This document shows, in pieces, positions 8,371-17,012 of a stretch of 64,000 nucleotides of DNA. A model generated the notes under the pieces. It saw nothing but the letters and a program-made list of their open reading frames with translations. It did not search any database and had not been told where the DNA came from. The stretch comes from JBPOFY01 sp051252415. Lineage in GTDB: Bacteria > Verrucomicrobiota > Verrucomicrobiia > Opitutales > Coraliomargaritaceae. The first letter of the stretch is position 1. Each line of letters starts with the position of its first letter. The stretch covers positions 244,437 through 308,436 of the forward strand of contig JBPOGA010000002.1 in the NCBI GenBank assembly GCA_051252415.1, given 5' to 3'. Both the position numbers and the translations under genes were made by a program.

Positions 8371-9384
8371 TTAGAATGTGAAGAGCAACTCAAGAGCAGC
8401 AGACAATTCGTCTGAGTCGTCAGAAAAATCTTCTTCGAACTCAATGTAGCTGACTTCAGCAACAAGAAGAAGGTTGTCTGTGAATGCATAGTTGTGAGCA
8501 ACTGTGTACTTCAAGAACTCTTGATCATAACCACCATCGTCTTCATCAACGATGCTGATACGACCAGTAACCGAAGCTTGATCGCTGTATGCGAAGTTAG
8601 CCATGATCAAAGCAGCCAATGTTTCTTCGTCGTGATCACCATGGTCGTCTTCACCGTAGATCAACTCAGCTGCAAAGATCCATGCACCTGTTTCGAATGT
8701 AACGTAAGTGTTGATAACCCATTCATCACCTGAATCAGCATCTTCGTAAGCACCACCGAGGAAATAGCTAAGGCCATTGTCCATGTAGAATGCACCTGCA
8801 ACTTCAACTCCATAAGAGCTGTCTGGGTTGCTGCTGTTGCCAGAGTTATCACCCAACAGACGTCCTGAACCATTACCAAAAGATTGGTCTTGGAGAGAGA
8901 TGCCGAAGAATGTGCCGTCACCTTCGTGTGTGTATTTCACACCTTGTGAATAACCAGGAAGAACAGTATAGTCTGAACCGTCCACAAGCGATGAAGCGTA
9001 TGCGAAAGAGAACTGGTAAAGACCAGTTGGCTCAAATGCTTCGAAACCAAGCATGGAAGCATAGCGACCAGCTGTGATTGCACCACCGTTATCGAAGTGG
9101 TATGTTACGAATGCTTGCTCAACGTTAACGCCGTCACCAGCTTCTTCGTATTCAAGATCGATTTGAGCAGTTACAGGATCGAAATCGAATAACCAGCTGA
9201 TTTCAACTTGATCGATGCCGAAGCTGTTTTCGGACTCTTCACCGGAAGAGTAATCAGCCTCTGCGTGCTGATAAGACATATCCACGAAGCCTTCGAAAGA
9301 AAGGAAATCGTTAATAACGATTTCACCCATCGAAAAGCTAGAAGCTGCGATAAACGCAGATGCGATAGCAATTTTGTTTTTCAT
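8371..9384 (-). CDS. putative outer-membrane porin-like beta-barrel
   Basis: A secreted protein of 337 residues with an N-terminal signal (MKNKIAIASAFIAASSFSMG). The body alternates polar and hydrophobic residues and is acidic, with many Asp/Glu loops (GEESENS, EDDHGDHDEE). It ends in the aromatic residue Phe (LELLFTF), which outer-membrane barrels need for BAM-dependent assembly. The pattern resembles the putative OmpL-like beta-barrel porin families common in PVC and Bacteroidota genomes. It is monocistronic, with its own terminator and a long leader. Function as a diffusion channel is inferred from fold, and the substrate cannot be read from sequence. Confidence 0.75.
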   Translation of the reverse strand: MKNKIAIASAFIAASSFSMGEIVINDFLSFEGFVDMSYQHAEADYSSGEESENSFGIDQVEISWLFDFDPVTAQIDLEYEEAGDGVNVEQAFVTYHFDNGGAITAGRYASMLGFEAFEPTGLYQFSFAYASSLVDGSDYTVLPGYSQGVKYTHEGDGTFFGISLQDQSFGNGSGRLLGDNSGNSSNPDSSYGVEVAGAFYMDNGLSYFLGGAYEDADSGDEWVINTYVTFETGAWIFAAELIYGEDDHGDHDEETLAALIMANFAYSDQASVTGRISIVDEDDGGYDQEFLKYTVAHNYAFTDNLLLVAEVSYIEFEEDFSDDSDELSAALELLFTF

Positions 9385-9475
9385 AGTTTAGTTTTGTTTG
9401 TTTTTGTTTGTTTTTGTTGTGAAGGACGAACCTTCAGCGCGCATTTTGTATATCCTATGTATAAAAATGCAAGCT
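9385..9475 (-). promoter_or_regulatory. leader region of the porin gene
   Basis: Directly before the ATG the minus strand has A/C-only direct repeats of the AACAAAAACA type, giving an unstructured leader with no Shine-Dalgarno sequence. Further upstream is a 6-bp stem TGAAGG-ACGAA-CCTTCA (9420-9436). A possible -35 TTGCAT (9467-9472) lies farther up, but no good -10 is placed at the right distance. The promoter position is therefore not fixed. Confidence 0.35.
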
Positions 9476-9510
9476 AAAAAAAAGCCCCCCTAGTTGAAAA
9501 ACTAGAGGGC
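9476..9510 (-). terminator. rho-independent terminator
   Basis: On the minus strand GCCCTCTAGT, a TTTTC loop and AACTAGGGGGGC are followed by eight T's. It sits 29 bases after the stop of the BamE-like gene and before the porin leader. Confidence 0.9.
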
Positions 9511-9539
9511 CGATTACGCGTAAAAATACTTAGCTAGCC

Positions 9540-10046
9540 TTAATTTTGCGCCTTAAAGAGAGGCTTTTGCACAGAAATCACCACTCCCTTCTTGAAGGAA
9601 ATCTTCCCGCGCATTGTATTAGAGCGATCGCGAATACTGGTTTCGTAGTAATAAACAAGGTCTACACGTGGCTTCACAGACTTCACTGAGCGTGGCGGAT
9701 GGCCAAGAAGCTCGACAACTTTCTCCTCGGAAATCCCGCGAACAATGCCTTCCCACTGCTCTGCTTGTGTCCAGCGAAGATTGCGCCACGCGCTATTTGC
9801 CAAGATATCAAATGTCGCTTGATTCCCAAGAATAGAGGCATTGCCGCCAGTTGCCGCAGCACTGGAAGCCAATACTTTTACTTCCTTTGTTTCTTGCTCG
9901 GTGTTTGCCAAGCGAGCTTCGAGCTCTAGGAGGCGTTGCTCAAGACGAGCGATACGCTCAGCCTCGGAGCCAGGCTGAGCAGCTGAGGTAGTCAAAGAAG
10001 TCGCAGCAAATACTGCAGCAAGTGCGATTGCGTTAAATAGTTTCAT
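9540..10046 (-). CDS. periplasmic BamE/SmpA-like domain protein with coiled coil
   Basis: The signal peptide MKLFNAIALAAVFAATSLTTSAA is followed by a short coiled coil (ERIARLEQRLLELEARLANTEQE, about residues 30-52). The C-terminal half has the small BamE/OmlA-like fold: GISEEKVVELLGHPPRSV, then VYYYETS, then GKISFKKGVVISVQ. Proteins of this shape bind partners in the periplasm or outer membrane, but BamE proper is a lipoprotein and this one lacks a lipobox. It is probably not BamE itself. It has its own terminator and lies upstream of the porin gene on the same strand, so it is a separate unit. Confidence 0.7.
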   Translation of the reverse strand: MKLFNAIALAAVFAATSLTTSAAQPGSEAERIARLEQRLLELEARLANTEQETKEVKVLASSAAATGGNASILGNQATFDILANSAWRNLRWTQAEQWEGIVRGISEEKVVELLGHPPRSVKSVKPRVDLVYYYETSIRDRSNTMRGKISFKKGVVISVQKPLFKAQN

Positions 10047-10185
10047 AGTTATATGAAAAAGTTCATTACACCACTCTAAGCAAGTCTAAATGCCCAAGGC
10101 AAAGCTTGCTCGATACTTCAAAAGCTAAGGGCTCCACTGAAAATAGTGGTAAGCATTAGAGATTATGATCAATTTGCCGAACTAA

Positions 10186-10608
10186 ATGGCTAATTCCTAT
10201 ACAAAATTCAAAATTCTGGGAGGGCTCTTTGCCCTACTAGCAGTAGTTCTCGGGGCTTTTGGTGCTCACGGCCTGAAGGTGACCTTGCTGGCCCATGGAA
10301 CTCTGGATACGTGGAAAACGGCGGTAGAATACCAGATGTGGCATGCCCTAGCACTCCTCATACTCTGCTCCAGCGCGATGCCCACAAGCACAAGAGCACT
10401 GAAGCTCTGTGGATGCTGCTTCACGGTCGGAATCGTGCTCTTTTCGGGCTCACTTTACTGGCTCGCACTGGATGGACCTAACTGGCTGGGCCCAATCACT
10501 CCACTAGGTGGGCTCAGCTTCCTACTGGGCTGGGCGAGCTTCCTCTGGGCGCAGATCATTAGTTCGACGCATTCAGATGATGAATTATCATCCAAATTGA
10601 AAGATTGA
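10186..10608 (+). CDS. DUF423 family membrane protein
   Basis: Four hydrophobic segments in 140 residues. The family hallmark is near the N-terminus, ALLAVVLGAFGAHGLK, followed by TWKTAVEYQMWHALALL, and the late GPITPLGGLSFLLGWA matches as well. DUF423 proteins (E. coli YgdD type) sit in the inner membrane and have no established function. The stop overlaps the region leading to the transaldolase gene by a few bases, so both may be on one transcript. Confidence 0.9.
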   Translation: MANSYTKFKILGGLFALLAVVLGAFGAHGLKVTLLAHGTLDTWKTAVEYQMWHALALLILCSSAMPTSTRALKLCGCCFTVGIVLFSGSLYWLALDGPNWLGPITPLGGLSFLLGWASFLWAQIISSTHSDDELSSKLKD

Positions 10609-10640
10609 TGTCTGCAAAAAGACTTATAACTATCCGACCT

Positions 10641-11600
10641 ATGACAAATACACTCGATTCCCTTAAATCACTCACCACCGTAGTCGCCGATACTGGTGAC
10701 TTTGAAACACTCGCGGCCTACACGCCGCAAGATGCGACGACGAATCCGTCGTTAATCCTAAAAGCACTTCAACAAGAGGCCTATGCTTCTGTTTTGGACG
10801 ACGCGATCGAGTCTACCAAAGACTCTGGCCTAACTGGCGAAGCACGTGTCGAACTTGTCATCGACCATCTTCTTGTTGGTTTTGGGCGTAAAATCCTCGA
10901 TATTGTGCCTGGTCGTGTCTCTACCGAGGTGGATGCTTGCCTATCCTTCGATACGGAGGCATCCATCTCCAAGGCTCGCGAATTAATCGACCTCTATGAG
11001 GCCGCAGGAATTTCAAGAGATCGTGTGCTCATCAAAATGGCTTCCACATGGGAGGGCATCCGCGCAGCGGAAGTCCTCGAAAAGGAAGGTATTCACTGCA
11101 ATATGACTCTGCTCTTCTCGCTGGCGCAAGCCGTTGCCTGTGCTGAAGCTGGCGCTCAGCTTATTTCACCCTTCGTAGGACGTATCCTTGATTGGTTTAA
11201 AGCCAATACAGACACAGAATATACTGCCGAAAATGACCCAGGCGTTTTAAGCGTAGGCGAAATCTATACCTATTATAAGAAATTTGGCCATAAAACCGAG
11301 GTGATGGGAGCAAGTTTCCGTAATATCGGCGAGATCTTAGCGCTCGCTGGTTGCGATTTACTGACAATTAGCCCGAATTTGCTCGAAGAGCTGCAAGGTA
11401 TGAACGAAGAAGTGCCTCGTAAACTAGATCCAGCAGCGGCTCAAGACGCACAAATCGAAAAACTCGATGTTTCTGAAAAATCATTTCGCTGGCTTATGAA
11501 CGAAGATGCGATGGCGACCGAGAAGCTTTCACAAGGCATTCGGGTATTCGGCCAAGACATGGGTAAAGTTCGTGCGATCGTAGAGTCAAAGCTCGCTTAA
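10641..11600 (+). CDS. tal: transaldolase
   Basis: Transfers a dihydroxyacetone unit between sugar phosphates in the non-oxidative pentose phosphate pathway. The 319-residue length, the N-terminal QDATTNPSLILKA and the Schiff-base lysine in VLIKMASTWEGIRAAE are those of class 1 transaldolases (TalB type). The FVGRILDW and VMGASFRN motifs also match. The start at 10641 aligns with TalB, whereas the frame's first ATG at 10605 would add twelve residues with no counterpart. A strong terminator follows. Confidence 0.97.
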   Translation: MTNTLDSLKSLTTVVADTGDFETLAAYTPQDATTNPSLILKALQQEAYASVLDDAIESTKDSGLTGEARVELVIDHLLVGFGRKILDIVPGRVSTEVDACLSFDTEASISKARELIDLYEAAGISRDRVLIKMASTWEGIRAAEVLEKEGIHCNMTLLFSLAQAVACAEAGAQLISPFVGRILDWFKANTDTEYTAENDPGVLSVGEIYTYYKKFGHKTEVMGASFRNIGEILALAGCDLLTISPNLLEELQGMNEEVPRKLDPAAAQDAQIEKLDVSEKSFRWLMNEDAMATEKLSQGIRVFGQDMGKVRAIVESKLA

Positions 11601-11624
11601 CGCTTAACGCAGCAATTTCTATCA

Positions 11625-11661
11625 AGCCAGAGTGCACAGTGTGCGCTCTGGCTTTTGTTTT
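11625..11661 (+). terminator. rho-independent terminator of tal
   Basis: GCCAGAGTGCACA pairs with TGTGCGCTCTGGC and is followed by TTTTGTTTT. It lies 25 bases after the tal stop. Confidence 0.9.
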
Positions 11662-11718
11662 GAATAATATGCCGCGAACGATTGCCAAACTCCGAAGCGC
11701 CCGCATGACTACTCCACT

Positions 11719-12180
11719 ATGATTTTCGAACATACTTCCACCCGCCGCATCGAATTCTCAGAGACCGACATGGCTGGTCTAGTTCATTTCTCCAACTTCT
11801 TCCGCTATATGGAAACCGCTGAGCGTGATTTTTTCGAAGCCGCGGGCGTGGACCTCATTAATACCAAACCTGGTGAAGTCGCCGGCTGGCCTAGAGGCCG
11901 CGCAGAATGTAAGTTTTCAGCCCCTTTACGCTTTGGCGACACCATCGACATCCATCTTGCCGTGAAGTCTATGAAAGATCGTTCGATCGACTACCAATTC
12001 AGAATTTTTCGCCACAATGCAGATGGCACTCGAACTCAGGCAGGCAAGGGGCATATGACCACGATCTTAGCCGAATTGACAAGTTCTGGCGAGTTACGCT
12101 CCATTGAGCTCACAGATCATGTAAAAGCCTGTATCTGCGAAGCACCGCCAGCAGCCCTCGCTCGTCCAGCTGGCGTGTAA
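11719..12180 (+). CDS. YbgC/4-hydroxybenzoyl-CoA-type acyl-CoA thioesterase
   Basis: A single hot-dog fold of 153 residues. The catalytic loop is ETDMAGLVHFSNFFRYMETAERDFF, with the conserved Asp and His of the 4HBT group. These enzymes hydrolyse acyl-CoA thioesters, and the YbgC branch often works near the Tol-Pal system, but no tol genes are here. It is followed by surE after seven bases, so the two are probably cotranscribed. The substrate is not predictable. Confidence 0.88.
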   Translation: MIFEHTSTRRIEFSETDMAGLVHFSNFFRYMETAERDFFEAAGVDLINTKPGEVAGWPRGRAECKFSAPLRFGDTIDIHLAVKSMKDRSIDYQFRIFRHNADGTRTQAGKGHMTTILAELTSSGELRSIELTDHVKACICEAPPAALARPAGV

Positions 12181-12187
12181 TCATCCC

Positions 12188-12982
12188 ATGAAATCCTCCA
12201 ACACGCCTCCACACGTTCTAGTCACCAACGACGATGGCTATGAATCCGCTTTTTTACATGAACTCGTCAATGCCTTAGCCGTTCATTTCACGGTCTCCGT
12301 GGCTGCCCCTCGAACCGAGCAAAGCTGGATTGGTCGAGCAGTCACCCGCCATAATGCCGTAGCTGTAGCGCCTATAACTGGTTTATTTGCCCCGGGGATC
12401 AACGCATGGTCCATCGACGGAACTCCTAGCGATTGCGTTAATATCGCACTCGGCAATCTTCTCCAAACGCCACCCGATATCGTAGTTTCTGGCATAAATA
12501 TAGGTTATAATACCACCAATACATTGATTTTGAGTTCAGGCACTGTGGCTGGAGCGGTCGAAGGCGCTCAATGGGGCCTACCTGCAATCGCCTTCAGCAA
12601 ATGCATCGATGATACGCTCTTTGAGGCTGTCCAAGGGGGCCAGGGCCAAACAAATGGAGCTTTGGCCGACAGCGTCAAAGCCGCAGCCCAACAAGCGGCT
12701 CAGATCACCAAAGAGACCCTACGCAACCAGCCTGCTAGAGGCATGGTCTTGAATATAAATTTCCCTGCTCAAACAACTGCTGAAACTCAAATCAAGGACA
12801 CCTACCCTGGGAAACTTGAGCTCGGCAGTCTTTTCGAGGAAACGACCAAAGGGGTCTATCAGTTTCGATTCCGACACGGCACGCTCACAGATCCTACACC
12901 CGACACCGATAGAGCCGCTCTCGAAAACGGCTATATAAGCCGAAGTTTACTCGATTTTTCTAGAATTGGGATCCGCCCATAG
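12188..12982 (+). CDS. surE: 5'/3'-nucleotidase SurE
   Basis: Metal-dependent nucleoside monophosphate phosphatase. The metal-binding Asp pair is at the N-terminus (VTNDDGYES). The SWIG serine, GTPSDCVNIAL, SGINIGYNTTN and SSGTVAGAVEGA motifs follow in the right order. The length of 264 residues is normal. It lies just after the thioesterase gene. SurE is linked to stationary-phase survival in other bacteria; nothing here shows that for this organism. Confidence 0.95.
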   Translation: MKSSNTPPHVLVTNDDGYESAFLHELVNALAVHFTVSVAAPRTEQSWIGRAVTRHNAVAVAPITGLFAPGINAWSIDGTPSDCVNIALGNLLQTPPDIVVSGINIGYNTTNTLILSSGTVAGAVEGAQWGLPAIAFSKCIDDTLFEAVQGGQGQTNGALADSVKAAAQQAAQITKETLRNQPARGMVLNINFPAQTTAETQIKDTYPGKLELGSLFEETTKGVYQFRFRHGTLTDPTPDTDRAALENGYISRSLLDFSRIGIRP

Positions 12983-13071
12983 CCAGCATCTATCAATCTC
13001 CTGCGACCAGTAAAAGCGAATACGCGCGAATAATTCTTGCGTGTGTCAGCGCGGAAAAATAAGCACTTCAC

Positions 13072-14598
13072 ATGAACATATTCTCTAAAGAGAGATTCTT
13101 GAATCACTTCCGTATTAGCCTACAGGCATTCTTTGCTTTATTTGCCCTATTCTTCAGCGCGGCAAATACGCATGCACAAAACAATAGCGACCAGTTTCGC
13201 GGGACTTGGCAAATCGAGACCCCAGACAATGGAGCCCTTATCTTAATCGTTAAGCGCAACAATTTGGCCTCTTATTTCTGGGGCGATAATGCTGACCGCA
13301 CCGTATACCAAGGAAGCTGGTCGAGTGTCGACGAAATGGCCACCCTCACTTGGCCCGACGGCACTCAACACCGTATTGTGCGTGATTCACTAGGCTTCGG
13401 AATCACTCACGTAAGTGCCAACCAACAGATTCTTTACAACGCGCCCGCGCAACAAGTGCCGAAGGAAATCCTTGGGCAATGGGCAAAGCCACCAAGCAAA
13501 AGTAGCGAAGTCGCCTCTGCACGTGATAAAGCAACTGGCTTCTACGGCATCTGGCAAGTTGGCGATAAAGCCAACTCAGACTATGTGTTTGTCGAAGAGG
13601 ATCGCTCCGCAGCCAGCACATGGGGTGATGAACGCGGCCTACGCGGCTCATGGGCGAAACAAGGTAGCGAGCTACACATCTCTTGGGACAACGGCCACTA
13701 CTCAATCTTACGTGAGAATGAACGCTCTTTTGCTTATAAGCGCATTCAATCAGGTGTGATCATTGAAGAAGACGAAACTGAGCTGACTCCTGCAGAACGA
13801 GTCAGCGAAGACAATGTAACCTCTACATGGCTCACAAACTATAAAACAGAACGCGAAGTCCACACCGGTGGCATCGCCTTCTCCAGCCGTAAAAATGCCC
13901 GTGCCTTTTACCGTGGCACATGGCTCGCACGTTTAGGCGAAACGAAGTATGAACGTATTGAAATCACTCGATTCGGTGGCCTCAAAACTTCTGTAAATAG
14001 CAAGATGGAAGGCTCTTGGCGCTTGGAACGACAAGATCTTTTCATGCGTTGGGACAATGGTTCACGCCGCATCCTCAGCCCTGTTGGGCAAGGATTCGTT
14101 ATCTACGAATACAAACCAGGTCGCCCTCTCGACGGCGTTCCCACCATGATCTATCCTGCAGCACCTGAGGACGCCTCAAAACTCGCAGAACACATGAAAG
14201 GACGCAAAGACGTCGCCTTACAAATGCTGTCTTTGGCTGAAGCGGCAGGCATCAATCCCGCGGAACAAAATGTTGGTTGGGGCCGTACATTTGCACGTTG
14301 GGCATGGCCTTTTGGCGAAGACGAAACCGCCGCTGGCACTCCAAACGCACTACTCGAAGAAGCCTATGAAGATGCACCGAGCGACTCAGACCCATGGTGG
14401 TGGCCATTCTGGAGCGAATCCAATGTTGCTGAAGTAAGTACTGAAGCACCTGCCGAAACAACCACGGAAACATCCGCAACCGTAGAACAAGATGCACCCG
14501 CTGCCGTCGAACAAGAAGTAGACGCGGATGAGGAAACAGAAAAAAGTGACAAAGAAAACAAGAAGTCCTCAAAGAAAGACTGGGCTTGGCCATTCTAG
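13072..14598 (+). CDS. secreted protein with three beta-rich repeats and WPF motifs
   Basis: The family was not recognised. A signal peptide ends at about NTHAQ (residue 36). Three related modules of roughly 75 residues follow. Each begins with F-x-G-x-W (FRGTWQIE, FYGIWQVG, FYRGTWLA), has a middle GSW, and contains W-D/P-x-G (WPDG, WDNG, WDNG) followed by an I-x-R or I-L segment. This is the look of a small beta sandwich or lipocalin-like repeat. The C-terminal 130 residues are acidic and Ala/Glu-rich and carry three aromatic motifs: WAWPFGED, WWWPFWSE and the final WAWPF. glyA follows 54 bases downstream on the same strand. Confidence 0.75.
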   Translation: MNIFSKERFLNHFRISLQAFFALFALFFSAANTHAQNNSDQFRGTWQIETPDNGALILIVKRNNLASYFWGDNADRTVYQGSWSSVDEMATLTWPDGTQHRIVRDSLGFGITHVSANQQILYNAPAQQVPKEILGQWAKPPSKSSEVASARDKATGFYGIWQVGDKANSDYVFVEEDRSAASTWGDERGLRGSWAKQGSELHISWDNGHYSILRENERSFAYKRIQSGVIIEEDETELTPAERVSEDNVTSTWLTNYKTEREVHTGGIAFSSRKNARAFYRGTWLARLGETKYERIEITRFGGLKTSVNSKMEGSWRLERQDLFMRWDNGSRRILSPVGQGFVIYEYKPGRPLDGVPTMIYPAAPEDASKLAEHMKGRKDVALQMLSLAEAAGINPAEQNVGWGRTFARWAWPFGEDETAAGTPNALLEEAYEDAPSDSDPWWWPFWSESNVAEVSTEAPAETTTETSATVEQDAPAAVEQEVDADEETEKSDKENKKSSKKDWAWPF

Positions 14599-14652
14599 CC
14601 GAGCAAAAGTAACTATTTAAAATAAAGACTCACATTTGAGAAAATCGATATT

Positions 14653-15933
14653 ATGACAACCGCAACAAATGCATCTCTTTTGAATCCAGAACCACTCGCC
14701 ATCGTGGACCCTGAAATCGCCGCAGCGATTGCAGCAGAGCGTAAACGCCAAGAAAGCCACATTGAGCTGATTGCATCTGAGAATTTCACTTATCCATCAG
14801 TCATCGAAGCCCAAGGCAGTGTATTGACTAATAAATACGCTGAAGGCTACCCAGGCAAGCGCTACTACGGTGGTTGCGAGCACGTCGACGTCGTCGAAGA
14901 ACTTGCGATCGAACGCGCCAAAGCACTCTTCGGCGCGGACCACGCCAATGTGCAGCCACACTCAGGCAGCCAAGCAAATGCCGCGGTTTATCTCTCCGTG
15001 CTTAAACCTGGTGACAAGATTCTCACAATGAATCTCTCCGATGGTGGGCACCTCACACATGGACACCCGATGAATTTCAGTGGCATGCACCACGAAGTCG
15101 TCAACTATGGTGTAGGCGCAGAAGACGGTCTCATTAACTACGACGAAATCGCAGAGACCGCGCGCAAAGAAAAACCAAAGATGATCACGGTGGGCGCTTC
15201 CGCTTACTCTCGTGTTATTGACTTCAAACGTATGGGCGAGATCGCTCGCGAAGTCGGCGCTTACTTGATGGCAGACATCGCGCACATTGCTGGCCTTGTT
15301 GCAACAGGCGTGCACCCATCGCCAGTGCCACATGCTGATTTTGTCACAACAACGACTCACAAGACACTTCGTGGCCCACGTGGCGGCCTGATTCTTTGCA
15401 AAGAAGAGCACGCGAAGAAGATCAACTCTGCTGTTTTCCCAGGCATCCAAGGTGGCCCTCTGATGCATGTAATCGCGGCCAAGGCAGTCTGCTTTAAGGA
15501 AGCCGCCACCGAAGGCTTCAAAATATATCAGCAACAAGTCGCGGCCAATGCCAAGGCACTCGCCGCCGCACTCACCGAGCGCGGTCACCACATCATTAGT
15601 GGCGGAACCGACAATCATCTCATGATGATCGATCTACGCGTAAAAGATCCAGAACTCACAGGTAAAGTCGCACAAATCGCACTCGACCAAGCGAATATTA
15701 CAACAAATAAGAACACCGTCCCCGGTGAAACGCGTAGCCCTTTCCAAACAAGCGGCATTCGTCTCGGCACACCCGCAGTTACTAGCCGCGGATTTGTAGA
15801 GGCAGACATGGTCAAAATTGCAGAGGCCATCGACATCGTCCTCAGCGCACCAAATGACGACGCAGCGATTGCTCAGGCAAAAGCCATTGCTCAAGAACTC
15901 AGCAAAAAATATCCGCTACCATACGCAAGCTAG
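14653..15933 (+). CDS. glyA: serine hydroxymethyltransferase
   Basis: PLP enzyme that interconverts serine and glycine and loads tetrahydrofolate with one-carbon units. The PLP lysine lies in TTTTHKTLRGPRGG. The N-terminal HIELIASENF and the YAEGYPGKRYYGGCE segment are diagnostic. The length of 426 residues is normal. A bulged terminator follows. Its product feeds methionine synthesis by metH farther along the window, but the two genes are not linked. Confidence 0.98.
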   Translation: MTTATNASLLNPEPLAIVDPEIAAAIAAERKRQESHIELIASENFTYPSVIEAQGSVLTNKYAEGYPGKRYYGGCEHVDVVEELAIERAKALFGADHANVQPHSGSQANAAVYLSVLKPGDKILTMNLSDGGHLTHGHPMNFSGMHHEVVNYGVGAEDGLINYDEIAETARKEKPKMITVGASAYSRVIDFKRMGEIAREVGAYLMADIAHIAGLVATGVHPSPVPHADFVTTTTHKTLRGPRGGLILCKEEHAKKINSAVFPGIQGGPLMHVIAAKAVCFKEAATEGFKIYQQQVAANAKALAAALTERGHHIISGGTDNHLMMIDLRVKDPELTGKVAQIALDQANITTNKNTVPGETRSPFQTSGIRLGTPAVTSRGFVEADMVKIAEAIDIVLSAPNDDAAIAQAKAIAQELSKKYPLPYAS

Positions 15934-15960
15934 GCTCCGTTCGACGCACAATTTACTCTA

Positions 15961-15998
15961 GGGGGTGAATACATGCCGTACTCACTCCCTTTATTTTA
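15961..15998 (+). terminator. probable terminator of glyA
   Basis: GGGGGTGAATAC can pair with GTACTCACTCCC (one wobble, one mismatch) around an ATGCC loop and is followed by TTTATTTT. It starts 28 bases after the glyA stop. Confidence 0.7.
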
Positions 15999-16176
15999 CG
16001 CTTCTTATCGAACTAATAATGATATGTGCCAACGCACACACCCCAGACATAACAACATGATCAAGACCATGCAAAAAGGGTTGGACTTAATACTACATTT
16101 CACCTATGTTCTAACAAAATGAAAGTTCTTGATACCTAGACTTTCGTACTCACCCCTCAAAATTCATCCATTTATT

Positions 16177-16890
16177 ATGAAACAAACTAAATCCCCCCGT
16201 TCAGGCTTTACTCTCATTGAGCTGCTTACTGTTATCGCGATTATCGGCATTCTAGCCGCCATCTTGATCCCTGCTGTTGGCAAGGTTCGTGAAGTTGCGA
16301 ATAAAGTGAAATCTTCCTCGAACATCCGTTCGATCGCAATCTCTTACGCGACCTATTCTACTTCTGGTGGTAAGGTGCGCACTCTGAATTCAACCAAGCT
16401 AACTAACGCAGGCTTCAACGACGACATTTATGGCGTAGGCTCATTCCTTGCGAAGCAAGTCGACCTAACAGACGCCTCGATCTGGATCATCGGTTCAGAC
16501 CCAGCAGTTGCAGATTACGGCGACACACTGCCAGCAGTCGTTGGTTACCGCGATGATTCGAATGTCTATCAAGAAGCTCCAGATTGGAAAGTTGGCGCAC
16601 CAGTTGGTTACGACTTCGCAGTTGGCGTGAGCGGCAATGCTCCGACTTCGACTACACCTCTCCTTTGGACACGTGGCCTTGACCTCGAAAACGGCACATG
16701 GGGCAAAGATACACCATGGGGCATCGGCGGGCATATTGCTTACCTTGATGGACACGTTCAATTCTACATTGAGCTCGGTGAAGAAGATGGGCAACTCGTG
16801 GACCCTAAAACAGGTGAGCTAACTACGTCGATGAACGATATCCACAAAGTTGCAGACGTAAAGACAGCTCCTGTCTATACGAGTAACTAA
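16177..16890 (+). CDS. type II secretion/type IV pilus-like pseudopilin
   Basis: After a short positively charged leader (KQTKSPRSG) comes the prepilin peptidase site G|FTLIELL and a hydrophobic helix (TVIAIIGILAAILIPAV). The globular domain ends with GGHIAYLDGHVQFYIE, the DGH segment found in the large pseudopilin families of Verrucomicrobiota, Planctomycetota and Lentisphaerota. ATG 16177 places the leader at the usual length, whereas the frame's first codon at 16129 would give an improbable extension. The gene stands alone between two terminators, as is usual for these paralogous families. The role could be surface display or secretion. Confidence 0.9.
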   Translation: MKQTKSPRSGFTLIELLTVIAIIGILAAILIPAVGKVREVANKVKSSSNIRSIAISYATYSTSGGKVRTLNSTKLTNAGFNDDIYGVGSFLAKQVDLTDASIWIIGSDPAVADYGDTLPAVVGYRDDSNVYQEAPDWKVGAPVGYDFAVGVSGNAPTSTTPLLWTRGLDLENGTWGKDTPWGIGGHIAYLDGHVQFYIELGEEDGQLVDPKTGELTTSMNDIHKVADVKTAPVYTSN

Positions 16891-16919
16891 AGTATTCATT
16901 TCTGTTTAGAAATTTCACC

Positions 16920-16955
16920 AAACCCGACCTCGAATGAGGTCGGGTTTTCTTTTGC
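16920..16955 (+). terminator. rho-independent terminator of the pseudopilin gene
   Basis: AACCCGACCTC, a GAAT loop and GAGGTCGGGTT form a perfect stem followed by TTCTTTT, 29 bases after the stop. Confidence 0.95.
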
Positions 16956-17012
16956 CAAAATCACTCACTTTGGCGTTGTTCAAATATTACAGACCTTCTT
17001 TAATCAGTCTCA

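Noticed and set aside
15961..15998. Possible glycine riboswitch near glyA
   Set aside because: The structure lies after the gene, not before it, and is a simple stem with a T-rich end. The 54 bases before glyA are too short for a glycine aptamer.
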